From Trametes villosa (Eukaryota > Basidiomycota > Agaricomycetes > Polyporales > Polyporaceae): a stretch of DNA of 64,000 nucleotides. The notes beneath the pieces were generated by a model, which saw only the letters and a list, made by a program, of their open reading frames with translations, did not search any database and was not told the DNA's origin. The stretch is taken from the NCBI GenBank assembly GCA_002964805.2, contig PUDQ02000001.1, positions 8,270,001 to 8,334,000 of the forward strand, in the 5' to 3' direction. Shown here one piece after another: positions 33,801 through 45,679 of the stretch (the first letter of the stretch is position 1; every line of letters starts with the position of its first letter). The position numbers and the translations under genes are program-made.

Positions 33801-35033
33801 CATGGCGGCGACAGAGAAGGGGACGCACCACATGTTGATTGGGTAGTTCCATGGGATGCTGTTGGGCGAACACAAGCGTGATCAGCCGGAGACATGGCGC
33901 AGCGACCGCCGATACCATCTGGCCGTAGGCGTCGCCCGGTGGTGCAGCAGCACTCACATCTGGCCGCAGACACCGATGGGGTCGTGGCGGGTGAACGCGA
34001 ATTTGGTCTTGTTGTCGACCTCGATCGCCTGTACACACAAGGTTTGCAGTGCAGTCAGTCCCTGTCCGCTCTTCACACTCTCGACCCGACGGGGCCTCCG
34101 CAGTGGTGAGAAGCAGCGTAGCTCGCCTCCGCGTCCGGCGGCCCCGCCCGCGCGCAGCCCCGAGCGCAACCAGCAGCAGGCATTGCACCCCGAGATCTGG
34201 ACGCACCTGTCCGAGGATCTTGTCCGCCCAGCCAGCGTAGTAGCGCAGGCACTGCACGCTGTCTCCAATGTCGAAGTCGCTATATGCCGAGCGTTAGTTG
34301 GCTCGTTATAGGCGCATATGGCGGGGACATACCGAGCGATCTTGACGGGCTTGCCGTTGTTGAGGGCCTCGAGCTCGGCAAGTTCCTGGGCATCGCGCTC
34401 GATGAGATCGGCGAGCTTGTGGATGAGGCGAGCGCGCTCAAAGCCGGTGACGTTCTTGCCCCAGGTCGTCTTGAACGCCTTGCGAGCAGCGGCGACGGCG
34501 GCGTCGATGTCCTTCTCGGAACCTGTTGCACGCAACGAGGGCCGTTCAGTCGTTTTTAGACAGCGTCCGACGCATGTCACCCAGATCTGCGAAACACGCC
34601 TGCAGATCGATCGCCTCGCCCAGATCTGGGGCCGCGCGACATACACCTCCGCCCACAGGGCGTCCGGCGTTTGGCCGCCCACGCGAGCAGCGGCGCGTCT
34701 GCCCCACTGGCACAGACAGCGTGAATAGAAGCAGGAGTGGGGACCCACCTGCAACGACGGAGCAGATCACCTCTTCCGTGGCCGGGTTGACGCACCTGTG
34801 CAACGGGGAAGCGCAGTCCTATTTCAGCGCACATTCGAGAATAACGGCCCGCAGATCTCGGATTCGGGGGGTTTCCGGGGAAAGGGCAAGACACGGGCGA
34901 CGTGCACATATACGTACTGTATGGTCTCGGCCGAGTCAATAGATGGCACGAACTCGTTGTTGATGAAGAGGCCTTGAGGGACCGTGATCTTACGGCCCGT
35001 GCTAGCCACGGTGACGGTCGCTGTCTGGGCCAT
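30829..35033 (-). CDS. NAD(P)-dependent aldehyde dehydrogenase (18 exons)
   Basis: Oxidises aldehydes to acids (ALDH superfamily, class 1/2 type). From ATG 35033 the exons are 34918-35033, 34749-34795, 34333-34522, 34207-34279, 33958-34028, 33829-33858, 33689-33770, 32851-32879, 32632-32788, 32493-32556, 32320-32423, 32165-32236, 31992-32112, 31896-31927, 31711-31825, 31247-31296, 30992-31061 and 30829-30920. They sum to 1515 nt and 504 aa, the normal family length. Visible motifs are [43 protein letters not shown] (NAD fold), [12 protein letters not shown] (general-base Glu), [11 protein letters not shown] (nucleophilic Cys), RDEIFGPVL and [16 protein letters not shown]. No presequence, so probably cytosolic. 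Introns of 809, 414, 226 and 178 nt stand out against the local 50-75 nt norm. Confidence 0.95.
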
Positions 35034-35524
35034 AGTGTGCTGTTCACGACGAAAAGATGGGGAGATGGTAGTGGTCGAGGAGAAAGAGCGGTCAGTCGCT
35101 GCAGTGCGCGCCCGCAGTAGGGCCTGACTCGGGCGATAGCAGCAGGGCTTCGATAAGGTGTAGATACGTGTACATCGACGCGATATAAGCGGACCAGGAT
35201 GAATTCGAGTGGGAAGGGCCATGGAGAGGGACGCGATCACCAGACTCGCAGCGGACGCGCGCGATAGCTGGCGCCGACGGCCGAGCAGCGGGCCAGATAA
35301 GATTACCCCTCGGCCGCTCCGGACCCTAGACTGGGGTTGGAACGAAACGCGGGGGTGCGCCCAACGTGCGCCTTCACGATCGTTCCCTTAATTACCCACG
35401 AAGTCGCAGCCTAGGGACTATTTACAATCCTTCCTCGCCCCTCCCTCCGCCCTTGCTTTCTCTTCCCGACGACGACCCATCCCCCGTCCGACATGGCCCC
35501 TGCGCCCGCAACATCCACCACATA

Positions 35525-37689
35525 ATGGATTCCTCTCAAGCTCGCCAGGAGAACTCGCACAGGTGAGCCCGCCCCACACTTTCCGCTTGGCCATCCGTCC
35601 GAATCGTCTTTCCAAGTATGTCGCGAGCCATGCCACGGAGAAAGTCGCCACCCCCTACATTCATCAACCTCGATGACTGCAAGCCCATACTGTCCACGAC
35701 GACTACGAATACCAGCACCAACTCAAGTACTCGCGGGACAACAGCCTTCGTCTTCACGTCGTCGCGTACTTTACGCGCCCTCCAAGACCAAGAAGATCGC
35801 AGACTCTCTCCTGGTTCCCCGATTGCTTCATCGCCCGCAACACCTCCGACGCCCTCCGACGCGTCGTCGTGCAGCAGCCGGCACCGCGCGCTGCTCACGC
35901 TCTCGCAGTTGACGAAACATTCCGAGGGCGCTATCGACGCGCGCTCCCTCATTGGTCCCAAAATGAGGGCCGCAGGGTTCGTAAACCTTCCCCACGCGTT
36001 TGGTTCGCGGTCCGATCTCGGTGTCGCGAGCGTACCCAGTTCGTCATCCCAGACGTTCCCGGTAAGTGCCCCCAATTTCCCGCCCACGCCGAGCGACCCA
36101 CCAATGTTCCCACCCATCCTCTTCTTCAACCCGTCAACCGCGGCCACCTTGCCTTGGGATTTCCAGAGGGAAGCGCCGTGGTCCTTTCCTTCGACAAGCC
36201 GCGAGACTGCCTCGTCTGGAGAAGGGAGCGCTGGAACGACGTCGAACGAGCCTACACCTGGCCCAGTGCCTGTGGAGTCTCCACCACCCCGTCCTCCCCC
36301 AGCCCCGCATCCCAATCTGTCTGGGTCGTCGGGATCGTCGAGTTCAGACTCGTCGGGCCTGCTCTCTTCTTCCGGCTCCTCGTCCGCGCTGTTCTCATCT
36401 GGGTCATCCCCTTCTACGGGGCTGTCGTCGGTGGAGGAGGCTGATGAGGACGCATCTGAGGTAAGTCTCAAAGGCAAAGCCAGAGCCAAGGAGAACGAGC
36501 CTTCAGAGTTTCCCTTCCCCCCTGCATACGACCATCCCCATTCCCCCAAGTCGGTCAGATCTTATGGATCTCGCGCATCCAGCGTTACGGCGTCTCCCAC
36601 GATCTACGCCGGACCGGCTCCGACTTCTGGCTCGTTCTCATCTGTGAGTTTCGCGACTGTCTCACCGTCGACACATCGGCAGGACCTACGCCCTCCAAGG
36701 CCACCTCCGTCTTCGCTCCAACCGCCGCCGGTGGAAGAACGTCGCGAGAGACCCAAGGCTCCAGAGAAGCGGAGTGTCGCACCAACCCCCACATTCGCCA
36801 CAGCCAAGCCACGGACATCACAGCGCCAATACAGCTTGACCGAGCTCTGCGACTCGTCTCCGTTCGCCTGGCTCACAAAATCGGACATCTTCGTGCCCCC
36901 TGCGCCCATCGCGCGTTCGCCAATACGGGCGTCGAGTCTCGCGCCGTCGTCACTATCCATCTCCGCGTCGCGACCTCGGCCACCCGCGCAGGCGCCGCCG
37001 CCCCATCGCCGACACCTCACAGCGCCAGACGCGGTGCCTACGCTCTCAACCACGAGCGAACGTCATCGTCGAATTCCCAGCGCTCCACTCCGGCTGGCCG
37101 CGTTCCCTTCGGAGCGCATCTCTTCCTCGTCCGATCAGGACAGCGGGAAGACGAAGGCGAGCCGAGGAACGAAGCACGATCTGGCCCGCTCCTCGGTGAA
37201 GGTCTCTTCACGTGTGGACGCGGGCGGTGCCGACATCCATCGATGGAGCGATGCCGTCGCCGCGTCGGACCCGCACTCGCGCCCCCGCGACTCCTCCGGG
37301 AGTGTGACGGGGAAGCGTGGGCGGGGACGGGATACGCGCGGGAAGGCGCTCGCCGCGTCGGAAACGGCGTCAGAGCGCGCAGCCGTGGAGGAGACGGAGT
37401 CCGAGCTGGAGAAGGCGCGGCAGGGCCTGACGGAGATGGTGCTCGCGCACCGGGAGCGCGATCGGGAATATGCGCGTCACGTCGCCGCGGACCGCGAACG
37501 CGACATGCTAGTCAAGCAGGTAAGGGCATGGGTCGACGATGACGTCATGGCTTATGCTGACCGGACGCGGCGCAGAAACAACGCGCCCAACGCAAGCTCC
37601 GAGGAGACCTCGTCCGCGACCACGCCCAAAGCGAATCCGAATCGACTATGGTCGATCAGCTCTTCGCCGACGTGAAGTCGGTCGGTTGA
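35525..37689 (+). CDS. Ser/Pro-rich protein with C-terminal coiled coil, function unknown
   Basis: Exons 35525-35562, 35617-37519 and 37576-37689 close in frame to 684 aa. Intron 1 (54 nt, acceptor AAG) links MDSSQARQENSH to SMSRAMPRRKSPPPTF. Intron 2 links DMLVKQ to KQRAQRKLRGDLV, extending a helix. Most of the protein is low complexity: Ser tracts with Asp/Glu (SGSSGSSSSDSSGLLSSSGS), Pro-rich runs (RPPRPPPSSLQPPP) and basic Arg/Ser segments. About residues 600-684 form a charged coiled coil (ELEKARQGLTEMVLAHRERD). A short conserved-looking core is QYSLTELCDSSPFAWL. There is no recognisable catalytic domain. It may be a scaffold or cytoskeletal adaptor, a guess from composition. It is divergent from the ALDH, 491 bp apart. 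Confidence 0.72.
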
Positions 37690-40600
37690 GCGGGTCGTTC
37701 CGGGGCCTTCCCGCCGCGGTGGGCCCTCCTACCTGTACCTCTGCCTCGCGCCATCGCTCGGGCGCAGGCAGCTCCAGCTGCTGTTCGACGTCGCCGGGTC
37801 GCGTCGCGCTAACCAGCAGTCACGACCCTCACGACGTTCGACATTCTGGGCACGTCGCCCTCTGTACCACCATTGCACCTTCTCGGATCCGTGGATTGCC
37901 CGTATCCACGCGCGCTCTTCCTTGTCCGTGTTTTGCTCGCGCCCCGTTTCCCCCCGCCTCTCTGCATATCATTCGTGTTATCCGGTGTTGGATGGCATTG
38001 TCACTTTACGATCACTCTGCACTGTCCGAACGCTGTCGGTGCCCAGTCATTTAGTTCTGTCCACGACCCCTGCATTCATCTGTCGCACTCCCATCCCGTT
38101 GCATTCATCGCAGCATCGACCATCGCATCATACTCGCATTACTCATTCCTGGTCTCTCTGCCTCTCTCATGCCCGTCTACGTTCGCATAAATCCCCACAT
38201 CACGCACATCTAACCCTTCCTGCATGCGCATCTGTTTATTGGCTGTACGGTCTTCAACGGTTCTCTCCCGGGCACATCAGTAGTTTAGTTATTTCCGCTG
38301 CTCTCGTTCTCCTCCCAGAAGCACGTTCTCTTCCCTTCGCCGCAGGGCTGTGGTCGAATAGACGGTCGCGGCCGTGCGCTTCTGTCTCCCCGCCTCATCT
38401 CCTTTTCCCCGTTCCGTTTCGCTCGGTATCCCAGTAGTCTCGCCGTATTCCCCCGTTCGTACATATGCCCCCATCCCCACCACCCCCGGATTGCCCGCCT
38501 CGTTCTACCCGCCCCTCTCCTCCACGCGCTCCTTCTGCAGCTACCCCAGCCCGCTCCTCGCGTCCGGCGCCGCATGGCTCCCGGCGGCGTCGGCGCGTGT
38601 CCCATCTCTCCCCTCGATCCGCCCCGCTCGCTCGCTCGCTCGCTCTGCCTCTCCGCCCCCTCCTTCCGTGCGCGGGTACGAAAATGTTCTCGGCGAACGT
38701 TCGCGCGCGCTGCCAGGCACTCCGTCGCACAACACATCACATACGCGTCTTGTCCGCCCCGGTGTCTGTACATGTATCATATACCTAGTCTATTACTGCC
38801 ACTCATGACGCATGATGGGTGAGTATATCGTATGTATACTGTATCCGATACGATTGTTTTTGCTCTTTCCAGACCCCTGCAGTGCGAGTGTGAGCGTGAA
38901 CCGTGCGAGTACTGTGCAGCGGGACCCGGGAGCGGAAGCGCGAGAGCGTGTTTTTGCGACCCTCGTTCTGTCGCGGAGTGAGCGCGGTGCGAAAAGCTAT
39001 CCATAGCTCCACGCGCGAAATTAGACCGGTTGGTAACGAGCCTTACAGCTTAGACCCTACTTAGGGGGCGGATCGGAGACTGTTCACCAAGGTTTGCATT
39101 TGGTGAATCGAGATTGAGATAAATAGGGTGGCCCCCGCCGCCGTACGTGCCGTCCGCCCCAGCGCACTTGGTGCAGGCGGATCCACATGCGCACCGTAGA
39201 GCAGTGCACAAACCTCCGGGCTGGAGAGTCAGACGGCGCGCGCCATCGCGAAAACCACGCAAAGTCAGAAGGCCCGCCTGCGCCCGCGGGCCCTCTGCAT
39301 GCGCACCGTCCCGCGTCATGGGGCGGCCGGCTCCGACCCGGGATAGGCGCCGCATCGGCGACTTGGGCAAAAGGGCTCTGCGCCGCTCTGGCCAAGCGTC
39401 GTCAGAGCTCAGCTTCAGATCTTGCGCCTCGGACGGGATCGTGCGCGTACGTACTACTACGTCAGGAGTGAGCTCATGCGGGAAGGAGGCCTGCAGGCGG
39501 AAGGCAGCGGGCGCCCCTGGCGTGCCGAGAGATGCTCGCCCAAGCCGAGCGGGCGCGCATCCGAGAGGGCCAGGAAGGCTGCTTGAGAGCAGGACGAGGG
39601 CCGCGGGTCGCACCATCAGCGCAGCGTGGGTGGTCAGCGGGGTGTGTTGCGCTCGGAATGGCACTCGAGGTGCAGGTTTGAGTTTGCGAAGCTCCGATTC
39701 GAGAGAGCCTGCCGACGGGGATGGGAGCGCTGGCGCAGGCGACGTTCAGTAAGACACCGAGAGCTACCGAGGAGGGCGCGAAGACGAGGTAATTGCTGGT
39801 AATTGGCGCCTTCGCTGCCAATGCCAGGTGCCCGCGACGCGAGCAGCGCGCTGCGTTTCGGAGGGCCTGCATCGAGGGGCTTGGCGCGCTGAGCGGAAGG
39901 CAGCGACGGCAGAGGACGGCAGGACGGGCCAAGGGCGTTAAGAGGGGAGGGATCGTAGCCCAAAGCGCGGTATCCACTGATGTGGAAGCAAACTAGGCTG
40001 GTGTAGCCTCTGCCTGAACATTGCATGTGGCCCGTAGAGGCCGAGCGTCACGACTACGCACCCGGATGCTCAGGCCGCTGACCAGTACAAGTGACCGCGG
40101 AACGGCGCATTGCGACATATAAGGCACCGGGTCTTAGTCGTAAGATGCACCTAATTAAGGCCGGCCGGCTGAGACTGTCCGGATGCGGGACGTGCAAGAA
40201 ATATCGCCGAAGAACGTTTAGATGCACCTGTCCCAGACCCGGCCGGCTGTTAGTTTCGCGACTCACCTGTACGTTTGTTGTGTTGTGTTGTTGGGCGCGA
40301 CGTCATTGGTCCGCTTTCGGCTACTTCTTCCAACACACCGACGGCGGTGACGCGCCAGTAGGAACTGCGACGTTGTTAGTTCAGGAACGTGGTCCACCGT
40401 ACCGAGACACCGGGGGCCTTCTAGCAGCGACGATCCTCGAATCTCGGCAATCCAGTGAGCTTGTTGATCCTCAGGTTCGCTGTGCCTCGTCAAGAACGTC
40501 AGTGCAGCAGCGGCTGCTCTGCACCGTGTACGACTGACATGGGAGACTGCTCAATGCCCGGGATGACAGTAACAAACCCTCACCTGCGCATTCCTTACAC

Positions 40601-41817
40601 CGCGCACGGTTGTCGTATGAGGTCGTTTGAGACGCAATCAAAATGCGCTAAGACCACTGTTAGATTTGACGCACTCGGGGTGTTGACATACCTCTCAGGA
40701 ACAGAGTGCCGATTGCAACAGCACTACCTGTCCCTAATCGCGGTCGATGCACAATCGGCTGTAACGGCTCCATGCGAATGATCTGAATTCTGCTAGAGAC
40801 ACTACGAGCCCTTGTATCGAGATGTTGGCGGCGAACTGTCTCGTATGGTTCGAGGGCACTCACCTGTACGGCATTGAAGCACTGGTAGGTTTCAACTTTC
40901 GGGGGGCAGACGACTCTCATAAGAGAGGGCGGGGAAGCTACGCGAGGGCCGCAAGGCCGTGAGGGTGGAGCAGGAGTCTTATAGAGCCTCCTAAGACAAT
41001 GACGACACCGTCCTCCCCTGCTGCACCTGGTCCTCAGCGTACAATGTTCTGTGCTGAGGCGCACACGTACCTATGACATCACGATAGTGGGCACTCCACG
41101 TGGGATGCGGGACAGAAGTAATGCGGAGGTCTTGGGAGACGGTCCAGCCAAGGCACCAACACTGACAGACACGGCGAGTCCCAGGCCGGTCAGCAGAAGT
41201 TCAGTAGAAAGCGATTAATCTTGATGTGAAGAAAAAAACAACCACCCACCTCAAATTCATACATGTGCGCCTTTCAGAACCGTTACGAGTCTGCATGACG
41301 GTACGGGAAGCCGCAAGGGGGCGCATCCTGCAGCGTCTCATTCGTGCCAGAGTCATCGACTGTCGAGGTGTACGCCATACGACGCGACCACGCAGCTTGC
41401 GTTGAAATTACGCTGCTTGGTTATGGACGGTCATTTAGAGCTGCTCTATTACCGAGCCTGTTTGCGTTGTCGATAATCCTGAGCCGTGGATATTGGAGAG
41501 CGCATATCGTTGCATACTCACCTGGTACTAGTCAAGTGCTTAGTGCCAGGTGTGGGTGAGGCATCCACATTCCCAGCGTAGTACCACTTGGGGGATGCGT
41601 ATGTACGTTCATCAGTTTGAAAGACTCAGAAAGTATCGCAAGTTGGCAGAGAAGAACGAATTCGAGGACAAGTTGTGTACGCTGTACCGGGCGCTTCTTC
41701 AGCGTCTTGATGACCATCCCGAAAAGGTAATCTTGCGCGTCGCCCGCGACGCGTCACCTTCAGCCCAAACGCACGGCGCTTCAGCACTCTTGCACCCATC
41801 CTCCCTCCCCATCCACC
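37690..41817. other. Gene-poor 4.1-kb region
   Basis: About 37.9-38.7 kb is strongly pyrimidine-rich on the plus strand and includes a short GCTC repeat near 38630. The remainder has only short, compositionally driven frames. A frame around 41600-41710 (LAEKNEFEDKLCTLYRALLQ followed by a GTAATC donor-like site) just upstream of proteasome alpha-6 looks protein-like, but I could not connect it to either flank. No tRNA or transposon domain was found. Confidence 0.4.
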
Positions 41818-42944
41818 ATGGTATGTCCTATGTATGCTAGCGTATGCGCTCTCTAACGCGCACGAATAGTTCAGGAACACATACGACTCGGACAACACCG
41901 TCTTCTCGCCTCAGGGCCGTCTGCACCAGGTCGAATATGCGCTCGAGGCCGTGAAGCAGGGATCGGCCGCGGTGGGTCTGAGGTCGAAGACGCACGCGAT
42001 CCTGTTGGCTCTGAAGGTGCGCACCCCTCGACTATGTGTACCTGTGGTCACGTTGACGCCGGACTTCTGTTAGCGTTCGTTCGGAGAGCTTGCCTCGTAC
42101 CAGCAGAAGATGTACCGAATAGATGACCATGTCGGCATTGCGATCGCTGGCCTCACATCCGACGCGCGTGTCCTCAGGTGTGTACGGGTGATCGCTTTGC
42201 ATTAGGGGGATCCTCATCGTGTATGCAGCAACTTCATGAGGCAACAAGCCATGTCTTCCCGTATGCTCTTCAACCGCCCCGCCCCCGTAAACCGTCTCGT
42301 CTCCGCCATCGCCGACAGTACGTCCGCCCCACCCACCACGACTCACCTTCGCTGACCGCATGCACAGAGGCACAAGTCAACACCCAGGAATACGGCCGCC
42401 GCCCATACGGTGTCGGCCTCCTCGTGATCGGCCAGGACAAGCAGGGCCCCCACCTGTACGAGTTCTCCCCGTCCGGGAACTCGTACGAGTACTACGCTAT
42501 GTCGATCGGCGCGCGCTCACAAAGCGCGAAGACATACCTCGAGAAGCACTACGAGAGCTTCGCGGACTGTGCGTCCTTTCTCCCTCTCCATCTCCCTACA
42601 CTCCCGCTCCCCCGCCCCTCGCCACCCGCAACCGAGCTAACCCACCACCCTCCCGCTGCGCAGGCACACTCGAGGAGCTGATCAAGCACGGCCTGCACGC
42701 GCTGCGCGAGACGCTGCAGCAGGACAAGGAGCTCACGATCAACAACACGTCCATAGGCATCATCGGCCCCGGCGGCGCGCACGAGACCGCGGTCAGCGCG
42801 GAGGGCGACTTCCGCATCCTCGAGGGCGAGATCATCGAGGTGTACCTGCAGAGCATGACGCCGAAGGACACCGGGGACGCGCCGGCAGCCGCGCCGGCTG
42901 CCCCGGCGGCGGCGGGCGACGAGGACGTGCAGATGGCGGATTGA
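41818..42944 (+). CDS. 20S proteasome subunit alpha-6 (Pre5/PSMA1 type)
   Basis: A structural subunit of the proteasome alpha ring. Exons 41818-41820, 41870-42016, 42074-42177, 42229-42317, 42368-42568 and 42664-42944 give 274 aa. The first coding exon is the ATG alone (CCACCATG then GTATGT). The next exon begins [20 protein letters not shown], the expected alpha-6 N-terminus directly after Met. Further signatures are [39 protein letters not shown] and [20 protein letters not shown]. The C-terminal tail is Ala/Pro-rich and acidic, ending [11 protein letters not shown], common in this subunit. Introns are 49-95 nt. The start is fixed by family alignment and by a good Kozak context. Confidence 0.95.
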
Positions 42945-43165
42945 GGAGGGAGGATATGGACGTACGTGTTTGTCTTTGTAAAAGTAGAACGGTTGCAACG
43001 TCTGCGTTTTCGTTTCTTGTATGGATGTGTGAGGCGTGTGCCCTGCGAGCGAGGTAAGGGTGCACAGGACTGATGTAGTGATTGAGTCGGGTGGGTGCCA
43101 CAGCAGACAGCAAATACAGCGATAATTATAGGTGCTCTACGAGTAAGTCCCCGAATGTGGTTAAG

Positions 43166-44803
43166 TTATACGGGCTTCTTGCCCCTCAGCAAGGCCTGTC
43201 TCCAAGCTCTCGCAGCTGCCCCTGGTCTCCTTAGAGAGACAAGCAGGTGAATCATAGTGGTGAGCAGCGCGACACTGCCAGCCTGGTGCGCCGCGGCGAG
43301 AGGGATGGGCACAAGGTACAAGAGCGTCGAGATGCCGAGCAGAACCTGGATGTTGGCCATCGCGAACGCGGAGGTCGCCATCCGCTTTGTCAAGGGAGGG
43401 AGAACGGCGCGCAACGCGGGATTGCGGGTGGCTGCGAACATGAGCCCGGTCGCGACGTAGGTCGTGATAGCCTGCCGCATACATGAGCATCTTGCCTTAA
43501 TGCCAACAGCGTATGAGACTCACCAGGACCCTGTGGTCGAATTGCACGGTCGTCGGGTTCTCGAAGATGTTGCGCCACCAGATGTCGGAGTGGTCTGCGC
43601 TCTTCGCATAAGCCGGATCGAAGAGTTCGTCAGCTGGAGGAGCGAGGCGGCCACCCATGAGTGGGAACTCGTTGTACAGAAGACCCGCGTCAAGACCTGC
43701 GACAAACGCGCCTGCACCCAGGTGTCAGCATATTGGCCACAAAATGATAATGAATGCACCTACCAGACAGAGCAGTAAGGAAAACAAGCGCAGTGAGACC
43801 CTTGACGTTCCGCGAGAACCTCCTAACGCTCGGGTTCTGGAGGACCTCCTGCCACTTCGCGCCGTTCTCCTTCATCCCGCTCCACACGCCCTTCGTCGCA
43901 TACCGCCAGTCCATGATCGCCGACAGGCCCGTGCCGAACATGCCCGCATACAGCACGAACGCCGTGCCCAGGTGCGCCGCGAGCCGGTACTGCGACACGC
44001 GGGGCACGGCGCCGGGCGTCGTCATGAGCGAGTCTTCGAGGCCGGACTTGACCATGTACCAGCCGAGCGCGCCCTGCGCGCCGATGAGCAGCGCCATGGC
44101 GGTGAGGTGCTTGGGCAGCGTCGCGGTGAGCCGTTTCCGGAGGGCGAAGTAGGCGAGGGGGACGACGAAGCCGACGCCGATGATGCGGCCGAGGACGCGG
44201 TGCGACCATTCCCAGAAAAAGATGCCCTTGAACTCCTCGAGCGATATCGAGTGGTTCAGCCTGCAACATGATTAGTTTAGGCTTCCAGCGAACGATGTTG
44301 GGCACATACAGTTTGAATTCCGGAGTAGCCTTGTACTTCTCAAATTCCTCCTCCCACTGCGCGCGGGACAGGGGAGGGAGGACACCGGTGATAGGACGCC
44401 ATTCCGTGATGCTCAGGCCAGACTCTGTGAGACGGGTGATGCCGCCCACAACGATGACAGCGAAAACCAGGCCCGCCGAGCCGAGCAGCCACCCTCCGAC
44501 CGCTGGAGGGGAGAGAACCGGGAGCTCCGCGGTGGCTGCTTCCGCCTGAGCAGCATTCGCGGAGAAAAAGCGAGGGTCAAATGGCCGACGAGGGCCAGCT
44601 GCTTTGCGCGTGAAGCCCCTGGCGTTGTTCAGCAGACCGGACTGCTTGAACCATGTCCGGGGGGCTGCCGCCGCAGAGCTCAAGAATGAGGAGGGCTGGG
44701 AGGTCGAGTGGAGGGACCGGAGCGAAGTTTGGCGCGGAAACTTGGCCAGAGCCGCCGAGCGGCACTCTAGGGCGGCACCGCGCGCCCACAGGCCAGAGAA
44801 CAT
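43166..44803 (-). CDS. COX15: COX15 haem A synthase (mitochondrial)
   Basis: Cox15 oxidises the C8 methyl of haem O to make haem A for cytochrome c oxidase, in the mitochondrial inner membrane. Exons from ATG 44803 are 44310-44803, 43764-44260, 43524-43711 and 43166-43471, giving 494 aa over introns of 49-52 nt. The N-terminal 110 residues are a basic, Ser/Ala-rich presequence ([20 protein letters not shown]). Several hydrophobic helices follow. Family motifs are [55 protein letters not shown] (haem-ligand His), [26 protein letters not shown] and VQFDHRVLA. The divergent BolA3-like gene starts 232 bp away. Confidence 0.95.
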
Positions 44804-45035
44804 CCCGGTCGTCCTAGAGAGGGATCGGTCAACGAGCAGGGGAAGGTGGGGGATGCGGAGGACGTTGTGCTCGGCAAGACAGCGCTGAGCGGGAGGACAT
44901 GGGCTCGGCTCGGGTCGCGGCGCGCGGGATCTCGATCTGCGCCCCGGACGCGCGCGCGCGCTCAGACGGCCTGGATTCCAAATCATCCGCGTCCCTCCTC
45001 CTGCCCCCACCCGGACGCGTCCAGCTGCGTTCCAG

Positions 45036-45487
45036 ATGCTCGCTCTTGCGCTCACTCGGCGAATAGCCAGGCCGCAATTGGCCGCGAGGATACCGCTCGC
45101 GGCGCGGTGGTACTCTGCGGCCCAGACGAACTTCTCCACGGACGGGGAGCGCGTCATACACCAGAAGCTGACGGAGAAGTTCAAGCCCTCCGAGCTGGTT
45201 GTGGAGGACGTTTCCGGTGAGTACCATGGTTATATCTTTGGGAAGGGAATGGTTCTTCTGAACATAGTGCCATGTTGTAGGGGGTTGCGGGACGTTCTAC
45301 CAAATCATCATAGCCAGCGACGAGTTCAAGGGCCTGCCTCTGGTTAAGCAGCAGCGGCTCGTGAACCAGACTCTCAAGGAGGAGATTCAGGGAATACATG
45401 GTCTACAGGTGCGCGGCAGTTACTCATGATCTTCTGTGCAATTAATTCTCATGCCTCTCACAGCTCAAGACCATTGCTCCGAAGTAG
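45036..45487 (+). CDS. BolA3-like mitochondrial Fe-S assembly protein
   Basis: Mitochondrial BolA proteins act with monothiol glutaredoxin and Nfu1 to deliver [4Fe-4S] clusters to lipoate synthase and complex II. Exons 45036-45216, 45281-45408 and 45464-45487 give 110 aa. The first 30 residues ([20 protein letters not shown]) are a basic amphipathic targeting leader. The BolA domain reads [20 protein letters not shown], then [40 protein letters not shown] and LQLKTIAP. The GGCG loop and the late invariant His (GIHGLQLKT) favour BolA3 over BolA1. Length suits the family. It shares a 232-bp divergent promoter with COX15, another mitochondrial cofactor gene. Confidence 0.93.
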
Positions 45488-45679
45488 ACTTTGTGAGCTC
45501 TCACACCACGCAAACTCGCCTTACCACACGTCGTTAAACTTGTCATCTACGTCAGGTGCGTCGTAGAAAGCAAGAAAGACCACCTATGGTGGGATGAGCA
45601 TCTGAGCGGGGATCTACAGTACAGTGCACGTTACATTACATAGAGATATCAAGCATAATCACCACACCGCGTGTAATAG

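Noticed and set aside
35536..36549. 337-aa minus-strand frame opposite the Ser/Pro-rich gene
   Set aside because: Antisense shadow of a Ser/Pro-rich exon; the plus-strand model has consistent introns and a coiled-coil end.
38630..38650. GCTC tetranucleotide run
   Set aside because: Only four or five units in a general pyrimidine-rich stretch; too short to report as a repeat feature.
39050..39664. 204-aa minus-strand frame with a Cys cluster (CACGSACTKCAG), considered as a metallothionein-like protein
   Set aside because: Only five cysteines in one patch, Arg/Pro/Ala-rich surroundings typical of non-coding GC-rich DNA, no splice support.
43823..45184. 453-aa frame extending COX15 upstream through the BolA3-like gene
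   Set aside because: The extension is antisense to the BolA3 first exon, and the frame leaves the COX15 frame inside its first intron.
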